Assembly (NCBI RefSeq): GCF_900104475.1
Contig: NZ_FNJR01000002.1
Span: forward strand, 62,001 to 126,000
Length of the DNA: 64,000 bases
Direction: 5' to 3'
Source of the DNA: Actinopolyspora xinjiangensis
Lineage (GTDB): Bacteria > Actinomycetota > Actinomycetes > Mycobacteriales > Pseudonocardiaceae
The position numbers and the translations under genes are program-made. The stretch's first letter is position 1. Every line of letters begins with the position of its first letter. Below are positions 18,997 to 28,080 of the stretch, piece after piece. The notes below the pieces were generated by a model. That model was not told the origin of the DNA, made no database searches, and was given only the letters and a program-made list of their open reading frames with translations.

Positions 18997-20859
18997 GTGT
19001 GCGGCATTGTGGGTTATCTAGGACATCGCCCGGCCCTTGACGTGGTGCTTCAGGGACTGGGGCGGTTGGAGTACCGGGGCTACGACTCGGCGGGGATCGC
19101 GCTGTTGGACGGCGACGGCTCGCTGGCCGTGCAGCGCTCGGCGGGGGCGCTGTCGAACCTCGAACAGCGGCTCGCCGAGGACGGGCGCGAGCGCTTCGTC
19201 GGCACGGCGGGCATGGGACACACCCGCTGGGCCACCCACGGCGCGCCGACCGATCGCAACGCCCATCCCCACCGGGACCTGTCGGGGAAGGTGGCGGTGG
19301 TCCACAACGGGATCATCGAGAACTTCGCCGAGCTGCGCGCCGAGCTCGAGGCCGACGGGGTCGAGCTCAGCAGCGACACCGACAGCGAGGTGGTCGCGCA
19401 CCTGGTGAGCAGGGCTTGTGCCGCCGGGCCCACCGCCGGTGACCTCGGTGCCTCGCTCGGCGCGGTCGCCGCCGGGCTCGCGGGGGCGTTCACCCTGGTG
19501 GCCACCCACGCCGACCATCCCGACGTGATCGCCGCGGCCCGACGCTCCTCCCCGCTGGTGCTCGGCGTCGGCGAGGGCGAGACCTTCGTGGCCTCGGACG
19601 TGGCGGCTTTCATCGAGCACACCAGGAACGCCGTGGAGCTCGGGCAGGACCAGCTGGTCACCATCACCCGAGACGGGTACCGGGTGACCGACTTCGCGGG
19701 GACACCGGTCGAGACCAAGCCGTTCACCGTCGACTGGGACCTGTCGGCCGCCGAGAAGGGCGGGCACGACTACTTCATGCTCAAGGAGATCGAGGAGCAG
19801 CCCGAGGCGCTGACCAACACGCTGCGCGGGCACTTCTCCGGCGGCGGTGTGGTGCTGGACGAGCAGCGCATCAGCGAGCAGGACTTCCGGGACATCAACA
19901 AGGTCTTCGTCGTGGCCTGCGGAACCGCCTACCACTCGGGGTTGTTGGCCAAGTACGCCATCGAGCACTGGTGCCGGATTCCGGTGGAGGTGGAGCTGGC
20001 CAGCGAGTTCCGTTACCGCGATCCGGTGCTGGGCAGGGACACGCTGGTCGTGGCGATCTCGCAGTCCGGGGAGACCGCCGACACCCTGGAGGCGGTGCGG
20101 CACGCCCGGACCCAGCACGCCAGGGTGCTGGCGATCAGCAACACCAACGGTTCGCAGATTCCCCGCGAGTCCGACGCCGTGCTCTACACCCACGCCGGGC
20201 CGGAGATCGGCGTGGCGGCCACCAAGACCTTCCTGGCCCAGATCGCGGCGAACTACCTCGTGGGGCTCGCGCTGGCGCAGGCACGCGGCACCAAGTACGC
20301 CGACGAGCTGGAGCACGAGTTCTCCGAGCTGGCCGCCATGCCGGAGGCCGTGCGCTCCGTGCTCGACACCGTCCCCAGGGTGCGGGATCTGGCCACCCGG
20401 ATGTGTGAGGCCAAGGCGGTGCTCTTCCTGGGTAGGCACGTCGGCTACCCGGTGGCGCTGGAGGGCGCGCTCAAGCTCAAGGAGCTCGCCTACATGCACG
20501 CCGAGGGCTTCGCGGCGGGCGAGCTCAAGCACGGCCCGATCGCGCTGATCGAGGACGGACTGCCGGTCGTGGTCCAGATGCCCTCGGTCAAGGGGAACTC
20601 CCACCTGCACGCCAAGCTCGTGTCCAACATCCGCGAGATCCAGGCGCGCGGCGCGCGCACCATCGTGATCGCGGAGGAGGGGGACGAGGTGGTGCGGCCG
20701 TTCGCCGACGAGCTCGTGGAGATCCCCGCCGTGCCCACGCTGCTGCAGCCGCTGGTCGCCACCGTCCCGTTGCAGGTGCTCGCCGCCGAGATCGCCCGCC
20801 ACCGGGGTTTCGACGTGGACAAGCCGCGCAACCTCGCCAAGTCGGTCACCGTCGAGTGA
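18997..20859 (+). CDS. glmS: Glutamine-fructose-6-phosphate aminotransferase
   Basis: GlmS makes glucosamine-6-phosphate from fructose-6-phosphate and glutamine, the first step of UDP-GlcNAc synthesis. The GTG at 18997 is chosen because it puts Cys at position 2 (CGIVGYLG), the N-terminal nucleophile exposed after Met removal; an ATG 12 bp upstream would bury it. The product is 620 aa. The glutaminase domain has HTRWATHG and the two SIS domains carry CGTAYHSG and SQSGETADT. The C-terminus ends DKPRNLAKSVTVE, the family signature. No glmS ribozyme-like leader is seen. Confidence 0.98.
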   Translation: MCGIVGYLGHRPALDVVLQGLGRLEYRGYDSAGIALLDGDGSLAVQRSAGALSNLEQRLAEDGRERFVGTAGMGHTRWATHGAPTDRNAHPHRDLSGKVAVVHNGIIENFAELRAELEADGVELSSDTDSEVVAHLVSRACAAGPTAGDLGASLGAVAAGLAGAFTLVATHADHPDVIAAARRSSPLVLGVGEGETFVASDVAAFIEHTRNAVELGQDQLVTITRDGYRVTDFAGTPVETKPFTVDWDLSAAEKGGHDYFMLKEIEEQPEALTNTLRGHFSGGGVVLDEQRISEQDFRDINKVFVVACGTAYHSGLLAKYAIEHWCRIPVEVELASEFRYRDPVLGRDTLVVAISQSGETADTLEAVRHARTQHARVLAISNTNGSQIPRESDAVLYTHAGPEIGVAATKTFLAQIAANYLVGLALAQARGTKYADELEHEFSELAAMPEAVRSVLDTVPRVRDLATRMCEAKAVLFLGRHVGYPVALEGALKLKELAYMHAEGFAAGELKHGPIALIEDGLPVVVQMPSVKGNSHLHAKLVSNIREIQARGARTIVIAEEGDEVVRPFADELVEIPAVPTLLQPLVATVPLQVLAAEIARHRGFDVDKPRNLAKSVTVE

Positions 20860-21063
20860 TCCCCTCGGCGTCGCGGCGCGGGCACCGCGCTCCCGCCCTC
20901 GGCGCCCGCGGGTTCTCCCGGCCGGCTCTCGCGGCCCGGCCCCGGCGTGGCGTGGTAACCACTGGACGACGGGCCTGACCGAGGCGCCGGAGGTGGGAGG
21001 CCCCGCCGGGGCGCCCGGACGGCCGGGACACGGAGACTTCGACAGCCGAACCGCCAGGAGGAG

Positions 21064-22590
21064 ATGTCTGTGCTGGGTGTGTGGTCCCCTGAACGGGTGC
21101 GTGAGGCGGAGCGGCGGCTGTTCCGCACGGTGGCCGAGCCCGTGGTGATGCGGCGTGCCGCCAACGGGGTGGCGCTGTCGGTGCGCGGGCTGCTCACCGA
21201 ACGGTTGGGGCGCGTGTCGGGGCGCCGCGTCGCGCTGCTCGTGGGCGCGGGCAACAACGGCGGTGACGCGCTCTGGGCGGGCGCGCTGCTGCGCGACCGC
21301 GGGGTCGGGGTGACGGCGGTACTGCTCTCGCCCGGGAAGGCGCACGCCGAGGGACTGCGCGCCCTGCGCGCGGCGGGCGGACGTGTGGTCGAGGCGGGCG
21401 ACTCGGAGCTGACGGCCGATGCCGTCGAGGCGCTCCGGCGCGCCGACGTGGTGGTCGACGGCATAGTCGGGCTCGCCGCGCAGGGCCCGTTGCGCCCGCT
21501 CGCGGCCGCCGCCGTGGAACAGGTGGCGGCACCCGTGGTGGCGGTGGACCTGCCCAGCGGTGTGGACCCGGTGACCGGGGCGGTGGAGGGACCGGCCGTC
21601 TCGGCGGCGGTGACGGTGACGTTCGGCGGACGCAAGCCGTGCCACGTGCTCGGCGCCGGTCCGGCGCGTTCCGGCAGGCTCGACGTGATCGACATCGGGC
21701 TCGGTCCCCACCTGGCGGAGCCGGGCTGTTCCGTCATGGAGACGCACGAGGTGGGGCACGCCTGGCCGGTGCCGCGTGCCGAGGACGACAAGTACAGCCA
21801 GGGCGTGCTCGGGGTGGCGGCGGGTTCCGCCACCTTCCCCGGAGCGGCGGTGCTCACCGTCGGTGGCGCCGTGCGCACCGCCTCCGGGATGGTGCGCTAC
21901 GCCGGACCGGCCGCCGACGTGGTGCGGCAGCGCTGGCCCGAAGTGGTGGCGACCGGTTCGGTCGGCGACGCGGGCAGGGTGCAGGCCTGGTCGGTGGGGC
22001 CGGGGATCGGCACCGGCGCGGCCGGGCGCGAGGTGCTGGCCGCGGTGCTCGACAGTTCGAAGCCGGTCGTGGCGGACGCGGACGCGATCACACTGTTCGC
22101 GGGCGACGAGACGCTGTGGGACGCGCGGGACCCGGACGTGCCGCTGGTGCTCACCCCGCACGAGGGCGAGTTCGCCCGGCTGGTCGGGCAGCGCCCGGTG
22201 GACCGGGTCGCGGCGGTGCGCGAGGTGGCCCGGCGCTGTTCGGCCGTGGTGCTGTTGAAGGGCAACACCACGGTGATCGCCGATCCGGACGGTCGGGTGC
22301 TGGTGCACCCCTGCGGGCACGCCTGGCCCGCCACGGCCGGTTCCGGCGACGTGCTCACCGGCATGATCGGCAAGCTGATCGCCACCGGGATGGAGCCGTC
22401 GCCGGCGTGTGCCCGCGCCGCGCACGTGCACGCCCGGGCGGCGGAGCTCGCCGCCACGGGTGGTGCGGCCGAATCCCGCGAACCCGGGGAGGCCGCTCCG
22501 GTGGGGGCGCCCATCGGTGCCTCCGCCCTGCTGGAGGCTGTACCCGACGCCGTCCGTGAGGTCCGTGCCGTGGCGTCCTCGGTTTCGTGA
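21064..22590 (+). CDS. nnr: Bifunctional NAD(P)H-hydrate epimerase / ADP-dependent dehydratase
   Basis: The product is about 508 aa and repairs hydrated NAD(P)H. The N-terminal YjeF-type epimerase domain (residues 1 to about 215) has GAGNNGGDALW. The C-terminal ribokinase-like dehydratase domain (about 235-500) has HEGEFARL, KGNTTVIADPDG and TAGSGDVLTGM with the catalytic Asp. AGGAGG at 21056-21061 is only 2 nt from the ATG at 21064 but 8 nt from an in-frame GTG at 21070, so the true start may be 21070. It sits between glmS and alr as in other actinobacteria. Confidence 0.95.
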   Translation: MSVLGVWSPERVREAERRLFRTVAEPVVMRRAANGVALSVRGLLTERLGRVSGRRVALLVGAGNNGGDALWAGALLRDRGVGVTAVLLSPGKAHAEGLRALRAAGGRVVEAGDSELTADAVEALRRADVVVDGIVGLAAQGPLRPLAAAAVEQVAAPVVAVDLPSGVDPVTGAVEGPAVSAAVTVTFGGRKPCHVLGAGPARSGRLDVIDIGLGPHLAEPGCSVMETHEVGHAWPVPRAEDDKYSQGVLGVAAGSATFPGAAVLTVGGAVRTASGMVRYAGPAADVVRQRWPEVVATGSVGDAGRVQAWSVGPGIGTGAAGREVLAAVLDSSKPVVADADAITLFAGDETLWDARDPDVPLVLTPHEGEFARLVGQRPVDRVAAVREVARRCSAVVLLKGNTTVIADPDGRVLVHPCGHAWPATAGSGDVLTGMIGKLIATGMEPSPACARAAHVHARAAELAATGGAAESREPGEAAPVGAPIGASALLEAVPDAVREVRAVASSVS

Positions 22591-22732
22591 ACCGCCCGAA
22601 CGAGGTGTGACCGGACTCGAAGCCCGCTGATGGTCCGGAATCCCTCTCCTGCCACAACGCGTGATCTCGGCGCAGTGAGCGCCGAACCACCGGTCACGCG
22701 GCTCGACCACCCGCGGGGTCTGCGGCGTGCGC

Positions 22733-22798
22733 TCTCGTGAGGAGAGCCGGAGACGTCGTGCAGTACCCATCCGACGTCTCCGGTACCCGCTCACGAGA
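22733..22798. other. Two-tier hairpin upstream of alr
   Basis: TCTCGTGAG (22733-22741) pairs with CTCACGAGA (22790-22798), and inside it CCGGAGACGTCG (22747-22758) pairs with CGACGTCTCCGG (22772-22783), all without mismatch. The structure lies in the 275-bp gap between nnr and alr, 67 bp before the alr start. It may terminate nnr or form part of an alr leader. Confidence 0.65.
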
Positions 22799-22865
22799 CG
22801 CGTGCGGAGTTCCGCCGAATGAGCGGTACGGCAGCCGAGCGGGGCCACTCGGGGATTGTGCGACC

Positions 22866-24020
22866 ATGAGCAGGATGAACGAGCGTCCCGCGTGCCGAGC
22901 CGACGTCCGCGTCGATCTCGCGGCGATCCGGCACAACGTAACCGTGCTGTCCGGGCTCGCCGCCGAGTCCGGCGCGCGGACCATGGTCGTGGTCAAGTCC
23001 GACGGCTACGGTCACGGTGCGTACACCGTGGCGGAGGCGGCCCTGCGTTCCGGTGCCGAGTGGCTGGGTGTCGCCTCGATCCCCGAGGCGCTGGAACTGC
23101 GGGAGCGGGGGATCTCCGCTCCGCTGTTGTGCTGGCTCTACCAGCACGGTGACGACGTGACCGGCGCGGTACGGGCCAGGGTGGACCTCTCGGTGTCCTC
23201 CGAGTCGCAGTTGCGCGACGTCGTGGCCGCCGCAGGGGCAACCGGGCGGACCGCCCGGATTCACCTCAAGATCGACACCGGCCTGCATCGCAACGGAGCC
23301 CCGGCCGAGCTGTGGGAGCGACTGGTGGCGCTGGCCGCCAAGGCCGAGGCCGACGGCGCGTTGGAGGTGTTCGCGGTGTGGTCGCACCTGGCCTGCGCCG
23401 ACGAGCCGGGGCACCCCTCCGTCGACGTCCAGGCCGAGCGGTTCCGGATCGCCTACGAGCAGGCCCTGGCGGCCGGGCTGCGACCGCTGCGGCATCTGGC
23501 CAACTCGGCGGCGCTGCTGACCCGTCCCGACCTGCGGTTCGACATGGTGCGACCGGGCATAGCGGTCTACGGACTCGACCCGGTCCCCCAGGAGGGTGAC
23601 CACGGGCTGCGCCCGGCGATGACCTTCCGCTCCTCGGTGGCGCTGACCAAGCGGATCGCCGCCGGGGAGAGCGTCTCCTACGGCCACATGTGGACCGCCC
23701 CGGCCGAGACCACCCTGGCGCTGGTGCCGGTCGGCTACGCCGACGGGGTGCCGCGTTCGTTGTCCGGCCGGTTCTCGGTGTGGCTCGGTGGTGAGCGCCG
23801 CCCGGTGGTCGGGCGGGTGTGTATGGACCAGATCGTGGTCCGCTGCGACGACGCCCCGGTGAGCGAGGGGGACGAGGTGGTGCTGTTCGGCCCCGGTGAC
23901 GAGGGTGAGCCCACGGCCGAGGAGTGGGCCGAGCGGCTGGGCACCATCCACTACGAGATAGTCAGCGGTATGTACCGTTCGCGTGTGAGCCGAACCGTTG
24001 TGGCGGAGGACGCGCCGTGA
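22866..24020 (+). CDS. alr: Alanine racemase
   Basis: PLP-dependent interconversion of L- and D-alanine for peptidoglycan. The product is 384 aa from the ATG at 22866; a second in-frame ATG lies at 22875. VVVKSDGYGHG carries the PLP-binding Lys44. ESVSYGHMW carries the second catalytic base Tyr, and VCMDQIVV the substrate-contact Met. Its last codons overlap the start of the next gene (GTGA), so translation is coupled. Confidence 0.97.
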   Translation: MSRMNERPACRADVRVDLAAIRHNVTVLSGLAAESGARTMVVVKSDGYGHGAYTVAEAALRSGAEWLGVASIPEALELRERGISAPLLCWLYQHGDDVTGAVRARVDLSVSSESQLRDVVAAAGATGRTARIHLKIDTGLHRNGAPAELWERLVALAAKAEADGALEVFAVWSHLACADEPGHPSVDVQAERFRIAYEQALAAGLRPLRHLANSAALLTRPDLRFDMVRPGIAVYGLDPVPQEGDHGLRPAMTFRSSVALTKRIAAGESVSYGHMWTAPAETTLALVPVGYADGVPRSLSGRFSVWLGGERRPVVGRVCMDQIVVRCDDAPVSEGDEVVLFGPGDEGEPTAEEWAERLGTIHYEIVSGMYRSRVSRTVVAEDAP

Positions 24021-25129
24021 GGCCGTGGCACGCGATCGCCTGGTCGGCCGGGATGGTGGGCGCCGTGGTCACCGGCACCGCCGTGAGCCTCGCCTCGCAC
24101 AGCTCCCGGATCGCCGCGCAGCGCAGGAACGGAGCCGAGGCCGATCCGCATCAGGGCGAGGCGCTGGGCAGGCTCGAACCGGACCGCAGGTCCACCGTCG
24201 CGGCCGACGACGGCGTTCCGCTGGCGGTGCAGGAGGTCGGACCCGCCGGGGGTGGGCAGGCCGAGCTGACCGTGGTGTTCGTGCACGGTTACACGCTGGA
24301 CTCCCGCTGTTGGCACTTCCAGCGCAGGGACCTGCCGTCGCTGCGGGACCCGAGGGTGCGACTGGTGCTCTACGACCAGCGCAGCCACGGGCGCTCCGGG
24401 CACTCCGGGCGCGCCAACTGCACCATAGAGCAGCTCGGCAGGGACCTGGACGCGGTGGTACGGGCGACCGCGCGGCGCGGACCGGTGGTGCTGGTCGGTC
24501 ATTCCATGGGCGGCATGGCGATCATGGCGTTGGCCGAGCAGCGGCCCGAACTGTTCCGGGAGCGGATAGCGGGGGTGGCGCTGCTGGCCACCTCGGCCGG
24601 TCAGGTGGGTGCGCGTGGGCTGCCCAGGCCGTGGCTGTCGAAGAACAACCCGCTGACCAGAACGATGGGCGTGCTCGCCCGGTGGCAGCCCGGGCTGGTG
24701 GAAAGCGCTCGGCGGAGCGGTTCGCACGTGGCCTGGAGCGTGGTTCGCGGCCTGGCCTTCGGTGATCGCGGCGTGGACACCGCGCTGGTCGACCTCACCG
24801 ACGACATGATCTCCTCCACCACCGTGGAGACGGTGACCGACTTCCTGGACACCCTCGGCTCGCACGACCGCACGGCCGCGCTGGCCGGGCTGCGGCACTC
24901 CGAGGTGCTGGTGCTGGGCGGGGACGCCGACCGGCTCATTCCGTTCTCCCATTCGGAGACGATCGCGGCGCGGCTGCCGGAGGCGGAGCTCGTGCGGATC
25001 GATGGGGCCGGGCACATGGCGATTCTGGAACGTGCCGAACTGGTGACCGAGCGGTTGGGCGAGCTGGTTCGGCGGGCGGCGCGGAAACAGCGGTCCCAGG
25101 GGGCCGAGGAGAAGGTGAGCGGCAGTTGA
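24017..25129 (+). CDS. Membrane-anchored alpha/beta hydrolase
   Basis: The product is 370 aa from the GTG at 24017, which overlaps the alr stop; GGCGGAGGA lies upstream. Residues 5-30 form a signal-anchor-like hydrophobic stretch. The hydrolase core has FVHGYTLDSR (oxyanion), VLVGHSMGGMA with the nucleophile Ser, LVLGGDADRLIP (acid) and IDGAGHMAILE (His), a complete triad. The gene is a standard member of the alr-hydrolase-tsaE operon in actinobacteria; its natural substrate is not known. Confidence 0.93.
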   Translation: MRPWHAIAWSAGMVGAVVTGTAVSLASHSSRIAAQRRNGAEADPHQGEALGRLEPDRRSTVAADDGVPLAVQEVGPAGGGQAELTVVFVHGYTLDSRCWHFQRRDLPSLRDPRVRLVLYDQRSHGRSGHSGRANCTIEQLGRDLDAVVRATARRGPVVLVGHSMGGMAIMALAEQRPELFRERIAGVALLATSAGQVGARGLPRPWLSKNNPLTRTMGVLARWQPGLVESARRSGSHVAWSVVRGLAFGDRGVDTALVDLTDDMISSTTVETVTDFLDTLGSHDRTAALAGLRHSEVLVLGGDADRLIPFSHSETIAARLPEAELVRIDGAGHMAILERAELVTERLGELVRRAARKQRSQGAEEKVSGS

Positions 25130-25608
25130 GTTCCGATGTGGTGAGCTGGACCTACGAGCTGGCGACCGAGGAGGACACGTCCCGCTTCGGCGCCGCGCTC
25201 GGCGCCGTGCTCGGCGCCGGAGATCTGGTGCTGCTGGACGGCCCGCTCGGCGCGGGCAAGACCGCGCTCACGCGCGGCATAGCCCGGGGGATGGGGGTGA
25301 GTGGCCGGGTCACCTCGCCCACCTTCGTGCTGGCGCGGGAGCACTACTCCTCGGACTGGCGCCGCCCGGCGCTGGTGCACGTGGACGCCTACCGGCTCAC
25401 CTCGCTGGCCGAGCTCGACGACCTGGACCTGGACACCGAGCTGACCGAGGCGGCCGTGGTGGTCGAGTGGGGCGGCGGTTTCGCGGAGCGGCTGGCCGAG
25501 GACCATCTGCTGGTCCGCATCGAGCGGCGCGAGGACGAGACCCGCGCGATCACGCTGTACCCGCAGGGGCGGCGCTGGCAGGACCGGCTGCCGCCCGCCT
25601 TCGAGTGA
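25126..25608 (+). CDS. tsaE: tRNA t6A biosynthesis ATPase TsaE
   Basis: TsaE is the P-loop ATPase that recycles the TsaB-TsaD complex in N6-threonylcarbamoyladenosine synthesis. The product is 160 aa. It starts with TTG overlapping the hydrolase stop (TTGA), and a GAGGAGAAGG tract lies upstream. The Walker A loop is GPLGAGKTALTRG. SPTFVLAREH and HVDAYRLTS are typical, with the Walker B-like VVVEWGGGF. In most actinobacteria tsaB follows directly; here it is 34 kb away. Confidence 0.96.
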   Translation: MSSDVVSWTYELATEEDTSRFGAALGAVLGAGDLVLLDGPLGAGKTALTRGIARGMGVSGRVTSPTFVLAREHYSSDWRRPALVHVDAYRLTSLAELDDLDLDTELTEAAVVVEWGGGFAERLAEDHLLVRIERREDETRAITLYPQGRRWQDRLPPAFE

Positions 25609-25726
25609 AGGTCCGGTCGGGGTTCCGGCCCGTTCGTCCGTCGAGTTCTCGGCCGGGTTCGTGGCGGGTCGGACGGTGTGGGTGGTGGTCCGTCGGGACG
25701 GCTGCCCGAGGGAGCGAGGGATCACG

Positions 25727-26113
25727 ATGAGCGGCGGAGTCCGTCCGAATCCGGTGTGGTGGCTCTGGTACGTCTACGGTGGACGCCTGCCCGAGCGTTA
25801 CCGGGAGTGGGTGCTGCACGACGTCACCTGCCGGACCTGGGCGCTGCGGCACATCGCCCGGGTGTTCGTGCAGGTCTCGCCCGGACTGCTCGTGCTGCTG
25901 CTGCCCGGGCCGTTGTGGATCACGGCGATGTGCGTGGTCGGCGGGCTGCTGATGTCGCTGTTGTACTCCACCTCGTCCATGGTGGAGAGCTGCGAGACCC
26001 GGCTCGTCAAGCACGGATACCCGCTCGGAACCGGACGTGCCAAGCGTGCCGAGCGCCAGGCGACGGAGGACGCCGAGGCGTGGCAGCGCTACGTCGAGCG
26101 GTACCGCTGCTGA
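25727..26113 (+). CDS. DUF5313-type two-TM membrane protein
   Basis: The product is 128 aa. The ATG at 25727 is preferred because GAGCGAGGG lies 6 nt upstream. The N-terminal signature NPVWWLWYVYGG, then RLPERYREWV, matches the actinobacterial DUF5313 family. Two TM segments lie at about 55-100 (LLVLLLPGPLWIT onward), with a basic C-terminal tail. A truncated copy of its 3' two thirds occurs at 30587. Function is unknown. Confidence 0.8.
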   Translation: MSGGVRPNPVWWLWYVYGGRLPERYREWVLHDVTCRTWALRHIARVFVQVSPGLLVLLLPGPLWITAMCVVGGLLMSLLYSTSSMVESCETRLVKHGYPLGTGRAKRAERQATEDAEAWQRYVERYRC

Positions 26114-26203
26114 GTGCGTCGAGCGGTCTCGCCGCACGCATCGGGCCGGTGCGTCCCATCGGTTGCCTGCCCCGGATGCGGTGAGCCATCCGACCCGCGT
26201 GGC

Positions 26204-26292
26204 GGCTCACCGCCACGCGCGTGGAGAGCACTCGGCGGCTCCGGATGCGAGCAACATTGAGAGCGGTTCACCTCCACGCCCGTGGAGAGCAC
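26204..26292. CRISPR. Orphan CRISPR remnant: two repeats, one 33-nt spacer
   Basis: Two 28-nt units, 26204-26231 and 26265-26292, differ at only three positions and flank a 33-nt unique spacer. The unit has GCTCACC or GTTCACC at its left, an internal inverted pair CCACG/CGTGG and ends GGAGAGCAC, all typical of type I-E repeats of actinobacteria. Repeat and spacer lengths also fit type I-E. No cas genes are in the window and no third intact unit exists at the expected spacing. The remaining 26293-26620 stretch has no evident gene. Confidence 0.6.
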
Positions 26293-26620
26293 CCTCTGCG
26301 ACCTGCGACGTTACAACCGCCGCTGCACGTTTTCACACCACCGCGACATCGCACCTCGGATCTGGGGAGAGTAGTTCCCGGCCGGTTTCGGGCAGGAGCC
26401 ATCCTAGCGTCGGCAACCGAACGTTCCGAGCCCCGCACACCACGACCAGCCATCGTGGCCGTAGGCGCGAAAAGTCCCGCCCGATGACACACCGAGCGGG
26501 CTTCACGCGGCGGGGCCTGCCGTCGAGACGCTCGTTTTCGAGCGCGTCGCGGAAAGCGGTGAAGTGGCCGGGTAGATACCGCGAAGGCGGGGCTGTCGGT
26601 ACCGAGCTTCCGGCACGGTT

Positions 26621-28018
26621 TCAGCGGCCGTTCCCCAGCGGCGGTATCGGGTGGTTGGTGTGCAGCATCCCGTCCGGATCGTAGTAGGCCTTCAGTTCCG
26701 CGAGTCGTCGATAAGCGGCCGGGGCGAACGCGGTGCGTACCCGCTCCGGTTCGAGCGGGCCGTAGCTGAAGTTGAGCGAGTGCCCGTGCGCCCGTCCTTC
26801 GAAGAGCGCCAGGACCTCGTCGTGCCGTTTCCGCGCTTTGTCCTCACCCGCACCGGGTTCGACCGGCGACAGCACTCCCAGTGAGAATCCGGCCACGCGG
26901 TGGCCGACCGCGTTGGGGACCTCCGGCTGCCGGGCCAGCGCACCACCGAGGTGCCGGATTCCGGTCACGCACATCACCGGCGCCGACGGCCCGGCCAGTT
27001 CGACCAGATCGGACAGTTCCCGATCGTCCGCCCCGTCGATCAGCAGGTTCCCGCCCCGGTAGCCGTGCGGCTGGTCGGGTTCGTCGAACACCGTTCCCGA
27101 CTCGGAGTACGGCAGTTCGCGCAGCGTGTCGCGCAGCGGCGCACCGAGCCCGCGCAGCGGTTCGACCAGGCGTTCGCCGTCCTCGGCCGAACCGAGGTAG
27201 CTGAACCGCAACTGCGCCACGTGCCGTCCGCGCAGCACCTCCGGAACTCCCGGGACATCCGGGTAGGGCAGCATCGTCGCGGCCGAGGTCATCTCCTCCG
27301 GAACGGTGTCGGTCCAGTCCCGCCAGGCCCGCAGCACCTCGGGCACCCGTGCGAGGTCGAAGAACAGCCCACCGCCGTAGATCCGCCGCACCGGCAGCAG
27401 CGCGATCTCCATGCCCGTGACCACTCCGAAGTTGCCACCGCCGCCGCGCACGCCCCAGAACAGCTCCGGTTCCTCGTGCGCGCTCACCCGGCGGTGAATT
27501 CCGTCCGGCGTGACCAAGTCGAGGCGCCGCACGTGGTCGGCGGCGAAGCCGTGGCGGCGGGCGAGCAGCCCTACCCCACCGCCCAGGGTGTAGGAGACCG
27601 CGCCGACCCCCGGAAAGCTGCCCGAGAGCGGCGCCAGGCCGTGCGGCGCCGCCGCTTCGATCACCCGTTGCCAGTCGGCCCCCGCCTCGACCCACGCCGT
27701 ACGGGCTTTCGGGTCCACCCGGACCCCCGAGATCCGGTGCGTGTCGAGCAGCACCCCACCGCACAGCGCTGCACCGCGTCCGTGGCCGGTGGCCTGCACC
27801 GCCAACCGCGTTCCGGAGTGGGCGGCGAACTCGACCGCGGTGCGCACGTCGCTCTCCTCGGCTGCCTCGACGACCACGGTGGGGCGGTGCGGCTCGAGGA
27901 GCTGGAAGCCGGTGGTGGAACCGTCGTACCCGTTGCCGCCCGGCGTTATCGCCCGCCCCCGGACGTGGCGGCGCAGGGCGTCCGGCTTCGGTTCCGCGTT
28001 CTTCGTCGTGTCGGTCAT
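26621..28018 (-). CDS. FAD-linked oxidoreductase, berberine-bridge-enzyme type
   Basis: The product is 465 aa from the ATG at 28018; a longer frame to 28117 would cross the divergent operator. The FAD_binding_4 (PCMH) domain spans about 40-215, with VQATGHGRGAA holding the His for likely 8-alpha-histidyl FAD linkage and GAVSYTLGGGVGLLARRHG for pyrophosphate binding. The second (Cys) attachment site of bicovalent members is not seen. The C-terminal BBE motif YYDPDGMLHTNHPIPP is intact. Such enzymes oxidise alcohols, sugars or alkaloid precursors; the substrate here is unknown. It is divergent from a WYL regulator that probably controls it. Confidence 0.88.
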   Translation of the reverse strand: MTDTTKNAEPKPDALRRHVRGRAITPGGNGYDGSTTGFQLLEPHRPTVVVEAAEESDVRTAVEFAAHSGTRLAVQATGHGRGAALCGGVLLDTHRISGVRVDPKARTAWVEAGADWQRVIEAAAPHGLAPLSGSFPGVGAVSYTLGGGVGLLARRHGFAADHVRRLDLVTPDGIHRRVSAHEEPELFWGVRGGGGNFGVVTGMEIALLPVRRIYGGGLFFDLARVPEVLRAWRDWTDTVPEEMTSAATMLPYPDVPGVPEVLRGRHVAQLRFSYLGSAEDGERLVEPLRGLGAPLRDTLRELPYSESGTVFDEPDQPHGYRGGNLLIDGADDRELSDLVELAGPSAPVMCVTGIRHLGGALARQPEVPNAVGHRVAGFSLGVLSPVEPGAGEDKARKRHDEVLALFEGRAHGHSLNFSYGPLEPERVRTAFAPAAYRRLAELKAYYDPDGMLHTNHPIPPLGNGR

Positions 28019-28040
28019 GCCTGGCACGCTACGAGCGGTC

Positions 28041-28059
28041 GCGGACAGCAGATGTCCGC
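28041..28059. promoter_or_regulatory. Inverted-repeat operator between the flavoenzyme and WYL genes
   Basis: GCGGACA (28041-28047) and TGTCCGC (28053-28059) form a perfect 7-bp inverted repeat with a 5-nt spacer in the 62-bp divergent gap. Location and symmetry suit the operator of the adjacent WYL/HTH regulator. Confidence 0.55.
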
Positions 28060-28080
28060 AAGCGAGGAGAGACTGGAAAC

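Noticed and set aside
19018-22848. 1276-codon minus-strand frame over glmS and nnr
   Set aside because: It is the mirror of two certain genes in high-GC DNA. Its composition (His, Arg, Gly, Val) is that of a shadow frame and no domain is recognisable.
26326-26355. Possible third CRISPR repeat (TTCACACCACCGCGACATCGCAC)
   Set aside because: Only partial similarity and wrong spacing (about 37 nt); not counted as a repeat.
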